Shown piece by piece: positions 1 to 7,007 of a DNA stretch of 12,492 nucleotides (position 1 is the first letter of the stretch; every line of letters begins with the position of its first letter). Below the pieces are notes generated by a model. It saw nothing but the letters and a program-made list of their open reading frames with translations. It was not told the DNA's origin and did no database searches. The stretch covers positions 1 to 12,492 of the forward strand of contig JAPJQL010000061.1 of the NCBI GenBank assembly GCA_030825115.1, written 5' to 3'. The stretch comes from Lachnospiraceae bacterium. Lineage in GTDB: Bacteria; Bacillota; Clostridia; Lachnospirales; Lachnospiraceae. Made by a program: the position numbers and the translations under genes.

Positions 1-291
1 AAGGACCAGACAAAGGAGGACGCTTATCTGGAGCAGTACAGCAAAATGTTTGCCGGCGACTCCATGTCCCGCCACATGGATACCTCCGGAGCGGACAGCC
101 TGGACCAGGCCTTTGCGGAGGGCATGATCATGCATCATCAGATGGCTGTGGATATGGCCAGGGATATCCTGGAATATACAGACTATGAAGAGATACGCAC
201 CATGGCCCAGAATATTATTGATATGCAGGAGAAGGAAATTGCCCAGATGGAAAAGATTGTGAAGGAGCAGCAGGAATCCCAGCAGGAATAA
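1..291 (+). CDS. DUF305-family protein, 3' part of gene (5' end outside window)
   Basis: The reading frame is open from the first base of the window to a TAA at 289-291, so the true start lies upstream and only the last 96 codons are seen. The segment around 'MIMHHQMAVDMA' matches the DUF305 signature, in which a Met-Ile/His-His pair and a following Ala-x-x-Met-Ala helix recur in a ferritin-like helical bundle. These proteins are often secreted or membrane-anchored and are found near metal-handling genes, but their biochemical role is not settled. The C-terminus is a charged Glu/Gln/Lys-rich helix, a usual ending for the family. It converges with the broken splB gene and has no evident link to the sulfosugar operon. 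Family assignment is fairly sure; function is not. Confidence 0.75.
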   Translation, partial: KDQTKEDAYLEQYSKMFAGDSMSRHMDTSGADSLDQAFAEGMIMHHQMAVDMARDILEYTDYEEIRTMAQNIIDMQEKEIAQMEKIVKEQQESQQE

Positions 292-373
292 ATCATCAAT
301 AGCAGCACATGCCAGTCCCCATCACAATGGATATAAGAATGACACGGCAGAATCAAACTGCGGGAAGGTCATG

Positions 374-832
374 TCAGCTTATATAGAGTATAGGGACATT
401 TCCCAGTACTCGCCGGATCTCCGCCCGCAGATACCTCTGGGCCTCTGCCCTGGATTCCGCCCGGTAGCAGTACCTTCCCCGTCCCCTGCCTGTCATCTGC
501 TCCCGGTTCACAAACAGCCTGAGATAGGCGCATTTATTATAATTGCACACCAGATAGCAGTACAGGCACATGGCCGTACAGCCGGATGAGGTGTATGGGA
601 CCAGATAGTCGGAAACCTTGTGGTTTTCCACGTATTTGTGGGTCTTTCGTATACCCGCAATAAGATTGCGTTTCATGTGTCCGAACTGGTCATTGGGCCT
701 TTCCTGCATTTCCCGGATGGAATTATGGCTCTCAATGGGAATCCACGGAAGGTCCCCGTATTCATCCCTGATCTGCCGGCCCAGAGGGTAGTCAAAGATA
801 GCCTGTTCATAGTAAACTGCGTCAAATTTCAT
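374..832 (-). pseudogene. splB: truncated spore photoproduct lyase (N-terminal fragment)
   Basis: The 152-residue product begins like clostridial spore photoproduct lyase, the radical-SAM enzyme that repairs the spore photoproduct in UV-damaged spore DNA. The family features seen are the 'DYPLGRQI' and 'IRKTHKY' segments and the radical-SAM cluster motif C85-x3-C89-x2-C92, followed by 'YLRLFVNREQM'. After about residue 113 the resemblance stops and an Arg-rich tail runs to a TGA at 374-376. The family is usually about 340 residues, so roughly 200 residues, most of the radical-SAM barrel, are missing. I read the other two - strand frames just beyond the break and saw no continuation. The DUF305 gene occupies the space where it would lie, so this looks like a deletion or recombination junction rather than a simple frameshift. 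The start is intact: AGGAGG sits about 9 bases before ATG. It is probably non-functional. Confidence 0.7.
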
Positions 833-999
833 GGATGTGCCTTCCTCCTGATGAATTCATGGACAATATGGGACTTGGTTTCAATGTGTTATTTTTACTA
901 TTTAATATTCCCTAAATCCATGAAGTTATCAATGACAAAGCCACTATCCTTCCAATGAGTACTTGACTTTTTATTAGCAGGCTTTATAAGGTAATCCGT

Positions 1000-2220
1000 T
1001 TACTCTTCCGAGCTTCCCGTATGATACAATAATTCATTTACTGCAACCGATAATGGACCAATATATTCGATTTTTTTGCTCAACCGTGATTTTACCAGAT
1101 AATCATCCGATATAGACGGATCATATTCTTTACATTTTTTTATAAATCTATTCATCACAGTCTGAGATTCAAACATCTGTCCATACAGGATAACCTTACC
1201 AGGAGCAATGATTGTAACTGTATTCATAACAACACGCGCCATCACTTCAAAAATATCATCCAGCACAGCCCACATGCCTTCGTCACCGCATTCAATCCAC
1301 TGCATAATATTTTCGACATTGATTTTCCCAATATCTCCGTCCACCATCTGATATAAAACGGGCATAGTCCGCTCTGTACATACACTTCGTACTGCCTCTG
1401 CTATTGCATGCGTAGTTGCCCTCGTTTCCAGGCAGCCTCTTTTTCCGCATCCACATAACTTCCCATTCTTTTCAATAGTGCAATGACCAATTTCCGCAGT
1501 TTTTGAATTCTGGCTGTCATACAAACGGTTCCCTATGATAATCGCTGACCCGACGCCCGGACTCCATTTTACTAAAAGTAAATTTTCCTGTTCCCGACCA
1601 TTTCCGTAAATCAGTTCAGCCTCAGCAAATGCCTTTACGTTATTTTCAACAATAACCGGAAGATTCAAAAAACCTTTCAAAATATCCCCCACCGAAACGG
1701 GTTCTTTCCATATCCGATATGCATGCTGACTGATTCCCAGGTTTCGATTTACTGTGCCCGGAACCGAAACACCCACTCCCAGAACCATCTCTTTTCCAAT
1801 TCCATGTTCCCACATCAAACTTTTGCTTTCATTTGCAATTTTCTTCAGAAACATTTCCGGATCCATGGTTCCGTCTGTACGCAATTTAGTGATGTAGCAT
1901 TCTTTTCCCTTCAGGTTACTGATTGCTATACTGGTTTCAACCACTTCAATTCTGACTGACAGAACATAACGATACTGATAATTGATATCAATCAGAACTT
2001 TTCTCCGCCCGGCCCGCTTCGCTTCCTCAAGTTCTCCTTTTTCACAAAGAATCCCCTGTGACAACAGGTCCGAACAGATCAGGGTCACGGTAGCCGGTGT
2101 CAGACCGAGCTCTGCGGCAATGTCTTTCCGTGACATCGCTCCCCGGTCATTAAGAAGCTTCAATATCGCACTGCGGTTACTTACCTTTACGTTTCCCAGA
2201 TTTATTCCTATATATCCCAA
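1000..2220 (-). CDS. ROK-family transcriptional regulator, likely repressor of the sulfoquinovose operon
   Basis: A 406-residue protein of usual ROK regulator length. Residues about 15-60 form a winged helix-turn-helix ('NRSAILKLLND', then 'SRKDIAAELGLTPATVT'). Residues about 85-400 form the ROK sugar-kinase-like domain with the zinc site H246, C256, C258, C263 (EIGH, then CGCGKRGC). The segment aligned with the kinase motif E-N-D-A-N reads E-N-N, so the usual catalytic Asp is Asn194; this fits a sensor rather than a sugar kinase. The start codon is TTG (2218-2220). No better upstream ATG is seen, and the N-terminus 'MGYIGINLGNVKVSNRS' matches relatives. A weak AAAGG lies about 10 bases upstream. 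It is the last gene of the cluster and has its own promoter 38 bp upstream. It looks AT-richer than the catabolic genes. The ligand, perhaps SQ, sulfofructose or fructose-6-phosphate, is inferred from context only. Confidence 0.85.
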   Translation of the reverse strand: MGYIGINLGNVKVSNRSAILKLLNDRGAMSRKDIAAELGLTPATVTLICSDLLSQGILCEKGELEEAKRAGRRKVLIDINYQYRYVLSVRIEVVETSIAISNLKGKECYITKLRTDGTMDPEMFLKKIANESKSLMWEHGIGKEMVLGVGVSVPGTVNRNLGISQHAYRIWKEPVSVGDILKGFLNLPVIVENNVKAFAEAELIYGNGREQENLLLVKWSPGVGSAIIIGNRLYDSQNSKTAEIGHCTIEKNGKLCGCGKRGCLETRATTHAIAEAVRSVCTERTMPVLYQMVDGDIGKINVENIMQWIECGDEGMWAVLDDIFEVMARVVMNTVTIIAPGKVILYGQMFESQTVMNRFIKKCKEYDPSISDDYLVKSRLSKKIEYIGPLSVAVNELLYHTGSSEE

Positions 2221-2257
2221 TTCTGTCTGCGCCTTTCAGATTTCAGTATTTGTAACC

Positions 2258-2286
2258 AGTATAAATGTAAATTTTTTATAAGGCAA
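2258..2286 (-). promoter_or_regulatory. sigma-A-type promoter for the ROK regulator gene
   Basis: On the - strand, TTGCCT (2281-2286) is followed by a 17-base spacer and TATACT (2258-2263). These match the -35 and -10 consensus at 4 of 6 and 5 of 6 positions with ideal spacing. The expected transcription start is near 2251, leaving a leader of about 30 bases to the TTG start at 2220. It lies in the 81-base gap after the isomerase gene, so the regulator can be made independently of the operon promoter. TGTAA words on the + strand at 2251-2255 and 2266-2270 flank and overlap the -10 box and may be regulator sites. Confidence 0.55.
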
Positions 2287-2301
2287 GCATAAGTTTTCGT
2301 T

Positions 2302-3639
2302 TTAATAGCGGCAAACCTCGACATTCAGCATATGCGCAAGCTTTTCAAGCTCCGCTGCCACATTGCCGTAAATCACTACGAAATGCGGCTCCCAGCCGTC
2401 TTTCACACTGCCATGCACCACGCCCTTTGCATCACTCGCAGTCCGCACAACAATGGAGGTTCCGATGAACTGCTTCGGTTTGTCCAAAGCCGCGCCATCT
2501 GCGATGAAGAAACGGAATTTACCGTCCGGCTTGCGTCCGACGCGGAAAACGGTTACTTTCTCACATGCTTCGCAGCCGAAATCCATCGCCGGGCCGATCT
2601 TACGGTTCGGATGAACGCCTACCACTGCGCCGGTGTCCTTGCGTGCCAGGTTGCTTGCTGCCATACCGCAGTGCCAGAAGGTGATGGTATTCTCCTTCTC
2701 ATTCATGGAAACCGGATCACCGAAGAAGGTGGAATTGCCGGTCAGTTCCTTACCGATGTACATGGAGAGCGCACCATAAACGTCTGCCTCACAGCTTGCG
2801 CAAACGCCTGCCGCATTCAGAAGGGACAGTACGGAGCATACCGGAGTACCGAAATCCGTGAAGAAATCCGGCCAGCAGCGGGAAGATACCGCGCCGATTC
2901 CACCCTCGGTCACATAGTCGGTATATGCCTTGTAAAGCTTTGCAAAATCTTTCACATTCTTATCCGGAGTCTTGTCCAGACCAGCCATGCAGCACCCGGC
3001 CTTGTCCAGATATTCTGCACACTCCCCGTCGGAATAGCTTTTTGCCTTATTGATCAGCTCTCTTGCCTCGATTGCCTCCAGCGTTACACCGAAGGTACTC
3101 ATCATTTCGGCGTCCAGTGCACGTCCAAAACCGAAGCCTTGTGGAGTATGGCCGATCGCAGCCATCTTCAGATGATTCAGCTGATATTTTACCTTAGCCG
3201 CTCGAACAGCCGCGCCGATCTCTGCAATTACTTCATTCTCCTCCGGAGAACCGAATACATACTCGAATTCGCCGTCCCGGAATGCCTTGATCGCATTTGA
3301 CGCAGAATACGCGCCGGTCAGAGAGTTCAGTCTCAGACGGCCTCCGTCAATTACCGGCTCTCTCAGCGTCCAAAGAACGATCGGACAGGAGAAGCGTTTC
3401 AGCACCTCTCCCGCATACGCCGCATTTGCAAACGTAATATTCTGGAGAACGATCAGATCCGGCTGAACAGTGTCCAGAAATGCAGACAGATCATTCATGG
3501 TCAGAAGCATTTTCTCTGGATACACTCCCTCCTCCGTGATGGAAGAAAGCATTTTAATTGATTTTTCGAACTCGATCTGCGCGCTCTCCAGATGGAACGT
3601 ACCTACACCGATCGGAACATATGCAACCTGAAAACCCAT
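2302..3639 (-). CDS. sftI: L-fucose/L-arabinose isomerase-family enzyme, probable sulfoquinovose isomerase
   Basis: A 445-residue cytoplasmic protein of the fucose/arabinose isomerase family (COG2407 type). These metal-dependent enzymes interconvert aldoses and ketoses. In this pathway the needed reaction is sulfoquinovose to 6-deoxy-6-sulfofructose. Residues about 1-160 look like the Rossmann-type N-terminal domains ('VQPDLIVLQNITFANAAY'). The C-terminal half carries 'SSRCWPDF' (252-259), 'CEADVYGALSM' with E284, 'FGDP' with D308, 'FWHCGMAA' with H323 and 'EPHFVV' with H419. The family binds Mn2+ with one Glu, one Asp and one His, so E284, D308 and H323 or H419 are the candidates. I placed the start at the ATG at 3637-3639, not the ATG 18 bases upstream, because AAAGGAG sits 8 bases before it and would lie inside the longer version. 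It follows tctA by 63 bases. The specific substrate is inferred from the operon; DUF4867 is the rival candidate for this step. Confidence 0.75.
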   Translation of the reverse strand: MGFQVAYVPIGVGTFHLESAQIEFEKSIKMLSSITEEGVYPEKMLLTMNDLSAFLDTVQPDLIVLQNITFANAAYAGEVLKRFSCPIVLWTLREPVIDGGRLRLNSLTGAYSASNAIKAFRDGEFEYVFGSPEENEVIAEIGAAVRAAKVKYQLNHLKMAAIGHTPQGFGFGRALDAEMMSTFGVTLEAIEARELINKAKSYSDGECAEYLDKAGCCMAGLDKTPDKNVKDFAKLYKAYTDYVTEGGIGAVSSRCWPDFFTDFGTPVCSVLSLLNAAGVCASCEADVYGALSMYIGKELTGNSTFFGDPVSMNEKENTITFWHCGMAASNLARKDTGAVVGVHPNRKIGPAMDFGCEACEKVTVFRVGRKPDGKFRFFIADGAALDKPKQFIGTSIVVRTASDAKGVVHGSVKDGWEPHFVVIYGNVAAELEKLAHMLNVEVCRY

Positions 3640-3647
3640 GTGATATA

Positions 3648-3654
3648 CTCCTTT
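3648..3654 (-). promoter_or_regulatory. ribosome binding site deciding the isomerase start
   Basis: On the - strand this reads AAAGGAG, 8 bases before the ATG at 3639. An in-frame ATG at 3657 would place this site within the coding region and has no comparable site of its own. The shorter 445-residue protein is therefore the better call. Confidence 0.7.
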
Positions 3655-3702
3655 CATTCCTATTTCAGGAATCTGTAATTCGACTGTTTTCTGTCATTAT
3701 CT

Positions 3703-5247
3703 TTACCCGATGGTTTCCTGCTCTTTTTTGATTTCCTCCATTTGCGCCTGATTTAATGCCTCAACCTTCTTGTTGATGCGGATCATGGAAATAACCAGAA
3801 CAACCGTCAGAATCAGGATGACACAGGAAATCGGACGCTTGAAGAAAATCAGATAATCCCTGTCATAGCTCATCATACTGGTTACGAAGTTCATTTCCAT
3901 GATATCCGCCAGAATCATGCCCAGCATCAGCGGTGTGGAGGAAATATCCAGCAGCACCAGCAGATAGCTGAATATCAGAATGGCAGCGGTCAGAACAAGC
4001 TCCTTGGTATTTCCAGTCGCCGCAAACGCACCTGCGAAACAGAAAATGATGATAACCGGAGCCAGATAGGTGTAACGAACCTGAACGATCTTCGCCACCG
4101 CGCGGGTCAGGAACAGACCAATCGGGTACAGGAAAATATTTGCTACCAGACATCCCAGGATGATCGAATATGCGATTACGCCCTGTTTAGTAAACATATT
4201 CGGGCCCGGCTGGATGCCGTGAAGAATGAATGCACCCAGAAGCAGCGCCGTTACGCCGTCGCCCGGGATACCCAGAGTCAGCAGCGGGATCATAGCGGAC
4301 CCCACAACCGCGTTGTTACTGGACTCTGCCGCCGCGATACCCTCCAGACTTCCTTTTCCAAAATCCTGTGGACGTTTGGAAGCTCTGCGGCACTCGTTGT
4401 AGCACATGAACTGTGCAACACCGCCTCCGACACCCGGCATTGCACCGAGAATAGAAGCGATTGCAGATGATCGGAAACATGCCGGAAGGATGGAAAGCAT
4501 CTCCCTGCGCGTAATCCCCTGATTGTCAATTTTTGTGACATCATCTAGCTGTCCTTCTGCCAGAACGAAATCTCTCAGCTTTTGAACCACCTGAGTCAAT
4601 GCGATCAGCGCGATCATGGCCGGAAGCATGTCAATGCCATACTTCAGTGCATCAATGCCAAAGGTAAAACGCATAACGCCGGTTACAGCGTCGGAACCGA
4701 TTGCCGCCATCAGGATACCCAGCAGACCGGACATAATTCCCTTCGGAAGGCTGTCGCCGCTTACACCTGCGATCAAAGAGATACCGAGGATTGCCATTGA
4801 AAAATATTCAACCGATGCAAATCTGGATACCAGCTTAGTAATGAAAGAAGCGCAAACCAACAGCAGGATTGCGGAGAACAGACCGCCGAATACGGATGCA
4901 AACAGCGATGTGTCCAGCGCCTTTTTTACTTTACCTTTCTTTGCCAGCGGATAACCGTCAAAGGTTGTCGCAATCGCCGAGTTCGTACCGGGTGTATTCA
5001 GAGTAATCGCACTGATGGAACCGCCGTACATACCTCCTACGTATACAGCCAGAAGGGAAATGATCGCTGTATCCGGAGAGGAAAAGGAATAGGTCAGCGG
5101 AAGCAGAAGAATAATACCAAGAGTTACGCTCAGTCCCGGAATACATCCAACGATCATACCAAGAACCAGACCGCCAAATATTACAGAAAGGTTTACAACT
5201 GTGAATACCTGCGTAACCGCAAGTATAACCTGCTGAAAATCACCCAT
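3703..5247 (-). CDS. tctA: tripartite tricarboxylate transporter, large membrane subunit TctA
   Basis: A 514-residue polytopic membrane protein, close to the usual 500 residues for TctA. It is the ion-coupled permease subunit of a TTT transporter and works with TctB and the binding protein TctC. Visible family marks are the Gly-rich first segments 'GGLVLGMIVGCIPGLSVTLGI' (about 25-45), the signature 'NTPGTNSAIATTFDGYPLAKKG' (84-105) and a second PG-containing segment with 'LGIPGDGVTALLLGAF' then 'GIQPGPNMF'. About 10-12 hydrophobic segments follow, and the tail is charged. The start was moved to the ATG at 5245-5247: GGAGG lies 8 bases before it, whereas the longest frame would begin inside tctB. 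Its ATG lies 4 bases after the tctB stop, so the two are probably translationally coupled. The substrate is inferred to be sulfoquinovose or its glycerol glycoside because every neighbour handles SQ; TTT systems are otherwise known for citrate and other organic acids. Confidence 0.9.
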   Translation of the reverse strand: MGDFQQVILAVTQVFTVVNLSVIFGGLVLGMIVGCIPGLSVTLGIILLLPLTYSFSSPDTAIISLLAVYVGGMYGGSISAITLNTPGTNSAIATTFDGYPLAKKGKVKKALDTSLFASVFGGLFSAILLLVCASFITKLVSRFASVEYFSMAILGISLIAGVSGDSLPKGIMSGLLGILMAAIGSDAVTGVMRFTFGIDALKYGIDMLPAMIALIALTQVVQKLRDFVLAEGQLDDVTKIDNQGITRREMLSILPACFRSSAIASILGAMPGVGGGVAQFMCYNECRRASKRPQDFGKGSLEGIAAAESSNNAVVGSAMIPLLTLGIPGDGVTALLLGAFILHGIQPGPNMFTKQGVIAYSIILGCLVANIFLYPIGLFLTRAVAKIVQVRYTYLAPVIIIFCFAGAFAATGNTKELVLTAAILIFSYLLVLLDISSTPLMLGMILADIMEMNFVTSMMSYDRDYLIFFKRPISCVILILTVVLVISMIRINKKVEALNQAQMEEIKKEQETIG

Positions 5248-5251
5248 ATCA

Positions 5252-5719
5252 TCAACCTCCAAATCCCGGAATTCCCGGCAGTGAAATATGGAACACATAC
5301 TTAAACAGGAAGAATATTCCGATTCCTGCTGCCAGTGTGAATATGTAAATGAACGGTTTCCGTTCGCCGCAGTACCACAACATGATCGGGAAGATAATCA
5401 CTACCCCCGGAATAAATCCGATGTTGATGATCAGTGCCACAAATGCGCAAAGCAGCACAATCAGGAAAATACATGGCTTCTCTTTTGCCCAGTCAAACTC
5501 AATCTCTTTTTCTTTCTTGAAGACCAGACTCTCAATCAGCAGAATCACGGAACAAATCAGTGTCCCTGCCAGGCAGATACCCGGGATAATACGCGGGCTC
5601 GGCGCGCCTGAGTCAAACATCGGCAGACGTACCTGATCCGGCATTACGAACAGCATAACCGCACCGAATACCCCCATGATAATGCCGGACCAAAGATTCG
5701 TTTTAATTTTGAATTTCAT
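5252..5719 (-). CDS. tctB: tripartite tricarboxylate transporter, small membrane subunit TctB
   Basis: A 155-residue, strongly hydrophobic protein with about four membrane segments (about 11-27, 43-63, 82-112 as a pair, 125-145). Length and topology are those of TctB, the poorly conserved small subunit of TTT transporters. The short 'GAPSPRIIPGI' stretch after the first segment recalls the 'A..FP.......' stretch common in TctB. AGGAGAAAGG precedes the ATG. It sits between tctC and tctA in the standard order for binding protein, small and large subunits. Its stop TGA at 5252-5254 is almost immediately followed by the tctA start. Assignment rests on position as much as on sequence, but the two agree. 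Confidence 0.85.
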   Translation of the reverse strand: MKFKIKTNLWSGIIMGVFGAVMLFVMPDQVRLPMFDSGAPSPRIIPGICLAGTLICSVILLIESLVFKKEKEIEFDWAKEKPCIFLIVLLCAFVALIINIGFIPGVVIIFPIMLWYCGERKPFIYIFTLAAGIGIFFLFKYVFHISLPGIPGFGG

Positions 5720-5756
5720 CCGAATATATCCTTTCTCCTAATGAACGAAGGCTTCT

Positions 5757-5774
5757 GGCTGTCCGAAGACAGCC
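5757..5774 (-). promoter_or_regulatory. stable UUCG-loop hairpin between tctC and tctB
   Basis: On the - strand the RNA reads GGCUGUC-UUCG-GACAGCC, a perfect 7-bp stem closed C-G over a UUCG loop, the exceptionally stable tetraloop class. It lies 30 bases after the tctC stop. No run of U follows, so it is unlikely to be a full terminator. It more likely blocks 3' exonuclease or marks a processing site, so that more binding protein than membrane subunits is made. That role is inferred. Confidence 0.6.
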
Positions 5775-5803
5775 TCGCCGTTTTATTGTCAATCGCTACT
5801 CTT

Positions 5804-6880
5804 TTACTGTCCACTCAGTGTATCAAATGCAGCGACTGCCTTCTCACATGCAGATTCCAGATGTTTCACAGCATCCTCACCATAGATCTCACACTTGTTC
5901 AGCATGATCTCGCTGATCCAGTCACTGTACTCAGCATCTGCCCATACATCCTTGGAAATCTGAACGATCTCATCGATCCATGCCTGATCTGCGCCGGTGC
6001 GGACTGCCACGAAGCCGCCTGCTGCAAGAATGGAACCGGTGTAATCCTTGGAAGCATCAAGTTCCGGAGCCTTTGCATGGCCTGCGATACCCGGAACCGG
6101 AATGTCGCCGTCCGGGCCTTTGAATCCTTCGAATGCACTCTCAGAGAATGCAAGGATCGGAATCATGGTGCCTGCCTCTACATCTTCCAAAGCTGCCTGA
6201 GTAGTTCCTACGAATACATCAACCTCGCCATCCGTCAGACCTTTCTTCTGAGCTGCGCCCCCATCATAAGGAACTACCATTACCTTACCGCCCTCCTGAG
6301 CGATCAGGGAACCTAAAGCCAGATGCGGATCAGACAGCGGATTACCGCCAGACATCTTAATGCCGCCCTCTTTAGCCTTTGCAAGAATGCTCTCCAGAGT
6401 CTGAGCCGGAGTGGTGTACATAATCCAGGTTCTGTCGTCTACGGTTGCCACCGGGTAGATATCTGCACGGTCAAAGTCAACAACTTCGGTGTTATATTTC
6501 CTGCCCAGGTCATGACGATACGCAACGCCGTAACCGTAAACAAGGATTTCTCTTGTCGAAGCATCCTGATCGGTATAATAGTTTGCTGCTGCAAAACCGT
6601 CACCGCCAGTCATATTTTCTACAATGAAGTTATATTCCGGATGTGTTTTTCCTGCTACCAGCGCATACTTTCTTGCGATTACATCTGCGGTTCCTCCTAC
6701 ACCGTAAGGGCAGATAATCTTGATGGTTTCTGCCCCGGAGTTTGAGGGAGCTGCAGCAGCGGTCTCAGCAGAAGCTGCTGCAGCGGTAGTTGATGCCGTG
6801 CTGCCTGAGCTGCCCCCGCAGCCAGCCAGAGACATTGCAGTGGTAATCGCCAGTGCCAGTGCCAAAACTTTCTTTTTCAT
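5804..6880 (-). CDS. tctC: TTT transporter substrate-binding lipoprotein TctC, probable sulfoquinovose binder
   Basis: A 358-residue extracytoplasmic binding protein. The N-terminus is a lipoprotein signal: Lys-rich start, hydrophobic core and lipobox L-A-G-C with the lipidated Cys21. A Gly/Ser/Thr/Ala-rich linker (22-50) follows, as expected for a tether in a Gram-positive cell. The mature part begins with 'ICPYGVGGTADVIARKYA' (56-73), the TctC/Bug-type ligand loop that normally reads PY..GG.TD..AR, then 'VENMTGGDGFAAANYY', the usual second ligand loop. GGAGGG lies about 9 bases before ATG. It is the first of the three transporter genes and is flanked on both sides by RNA hairpins, which fits a binding protein made in excess. 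The ligand is inferred: the locus implies SQ or sulfoquinovosyl glycerol, and TTT systems for the sulfonate sulfolactate are known. Confidence 0.88.
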   Translation of the reverse strand: MKKKVLALALAITTAMSLAGCGGSSGSTASTTAAAASAETAAAAPSNSGAETIKIICPYGVGGTADVIARKYALVAGKTHPEYNFIVENMTGGDGFAAANYYTDQDASTREILVYGYGVAYRHDLGRKYNTEVVDFDRADIYPVATVDDRTWIMYTTPAQTLESILAKAKEGGIKMSGGNPLSDPHLALGSLIAQEGGKVMVVPYDGGAAQKKGLTDGEVDVFVGTTQAALEDVEAGTMIPILAFSESAFEGFKGPDGDIPVPGIAGHAKAPELDASKDYTGSILAAGGFVAVRTGADQAWIDEIVQISKDVWADAEYSDWISEIMLNKCEIYGEDAVKHLESACEKAVAAFDTLSGQ

Positions 6881-6924
6881 AATGTAAAGCCCTCCTGAAA
6901 ATAATAATTATTTAGTTTTATACG

Positions 6925-6957
6925 ATAAGCTCGGCCGTAAAGCGGCCGGGAACTTAT
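6925..6957 (-). promoter_or_regulatory. hairpin upstream of tctC
   Basis: An inverted repeat pairs CGGCCG (6932-6937) with CGGCCG (6943-6948) over a 5-base loop. A further outer pairing of ATAAG (6925-6929) with CTTAT (6953-6957) lies across a small asymmetric internal loop. It stands in the 127-base gap between the tauE-like gene and tctC, which is much longer than the other gaps in the operon. No U-run follows on the - strand. It could be a processing or stabilising element at the 5' side of the tctC message, or a leaky attenuator. No convincing separate promoter was seen in this gap. Confidence 0.5.
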
Positions 6958-7007
6958 TTTGGAGATAACACGATTCCTTTTTGCGTCCTTTGCCTTTTCG
7001 CCATTCG

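Noticed and set aside
856..924. 8-base inverted repeat TTCATGGA / TCCATGAA in the gap between splB and the ROK gene
   Set aside because: The arms are 53 bases apart in AT-rich DNA with no T-run; no terminator or mobile-element end is supported. I found no clear terminator after the ROK gene.
2332..3300. Open frame of 322 codons on the + strand
   Set aside because: Antisense to the isomerase gene; Cys/His-rich translation without a domain or a ribosome binding site fits a shadow frame.
3656..3672. Small hairpin ATTCC-N7-GGAAT before the isomerase gene
   Set aside because: A 5-bp AT-rich stem is too weak to call, though it lies next to the ribosome binding site.
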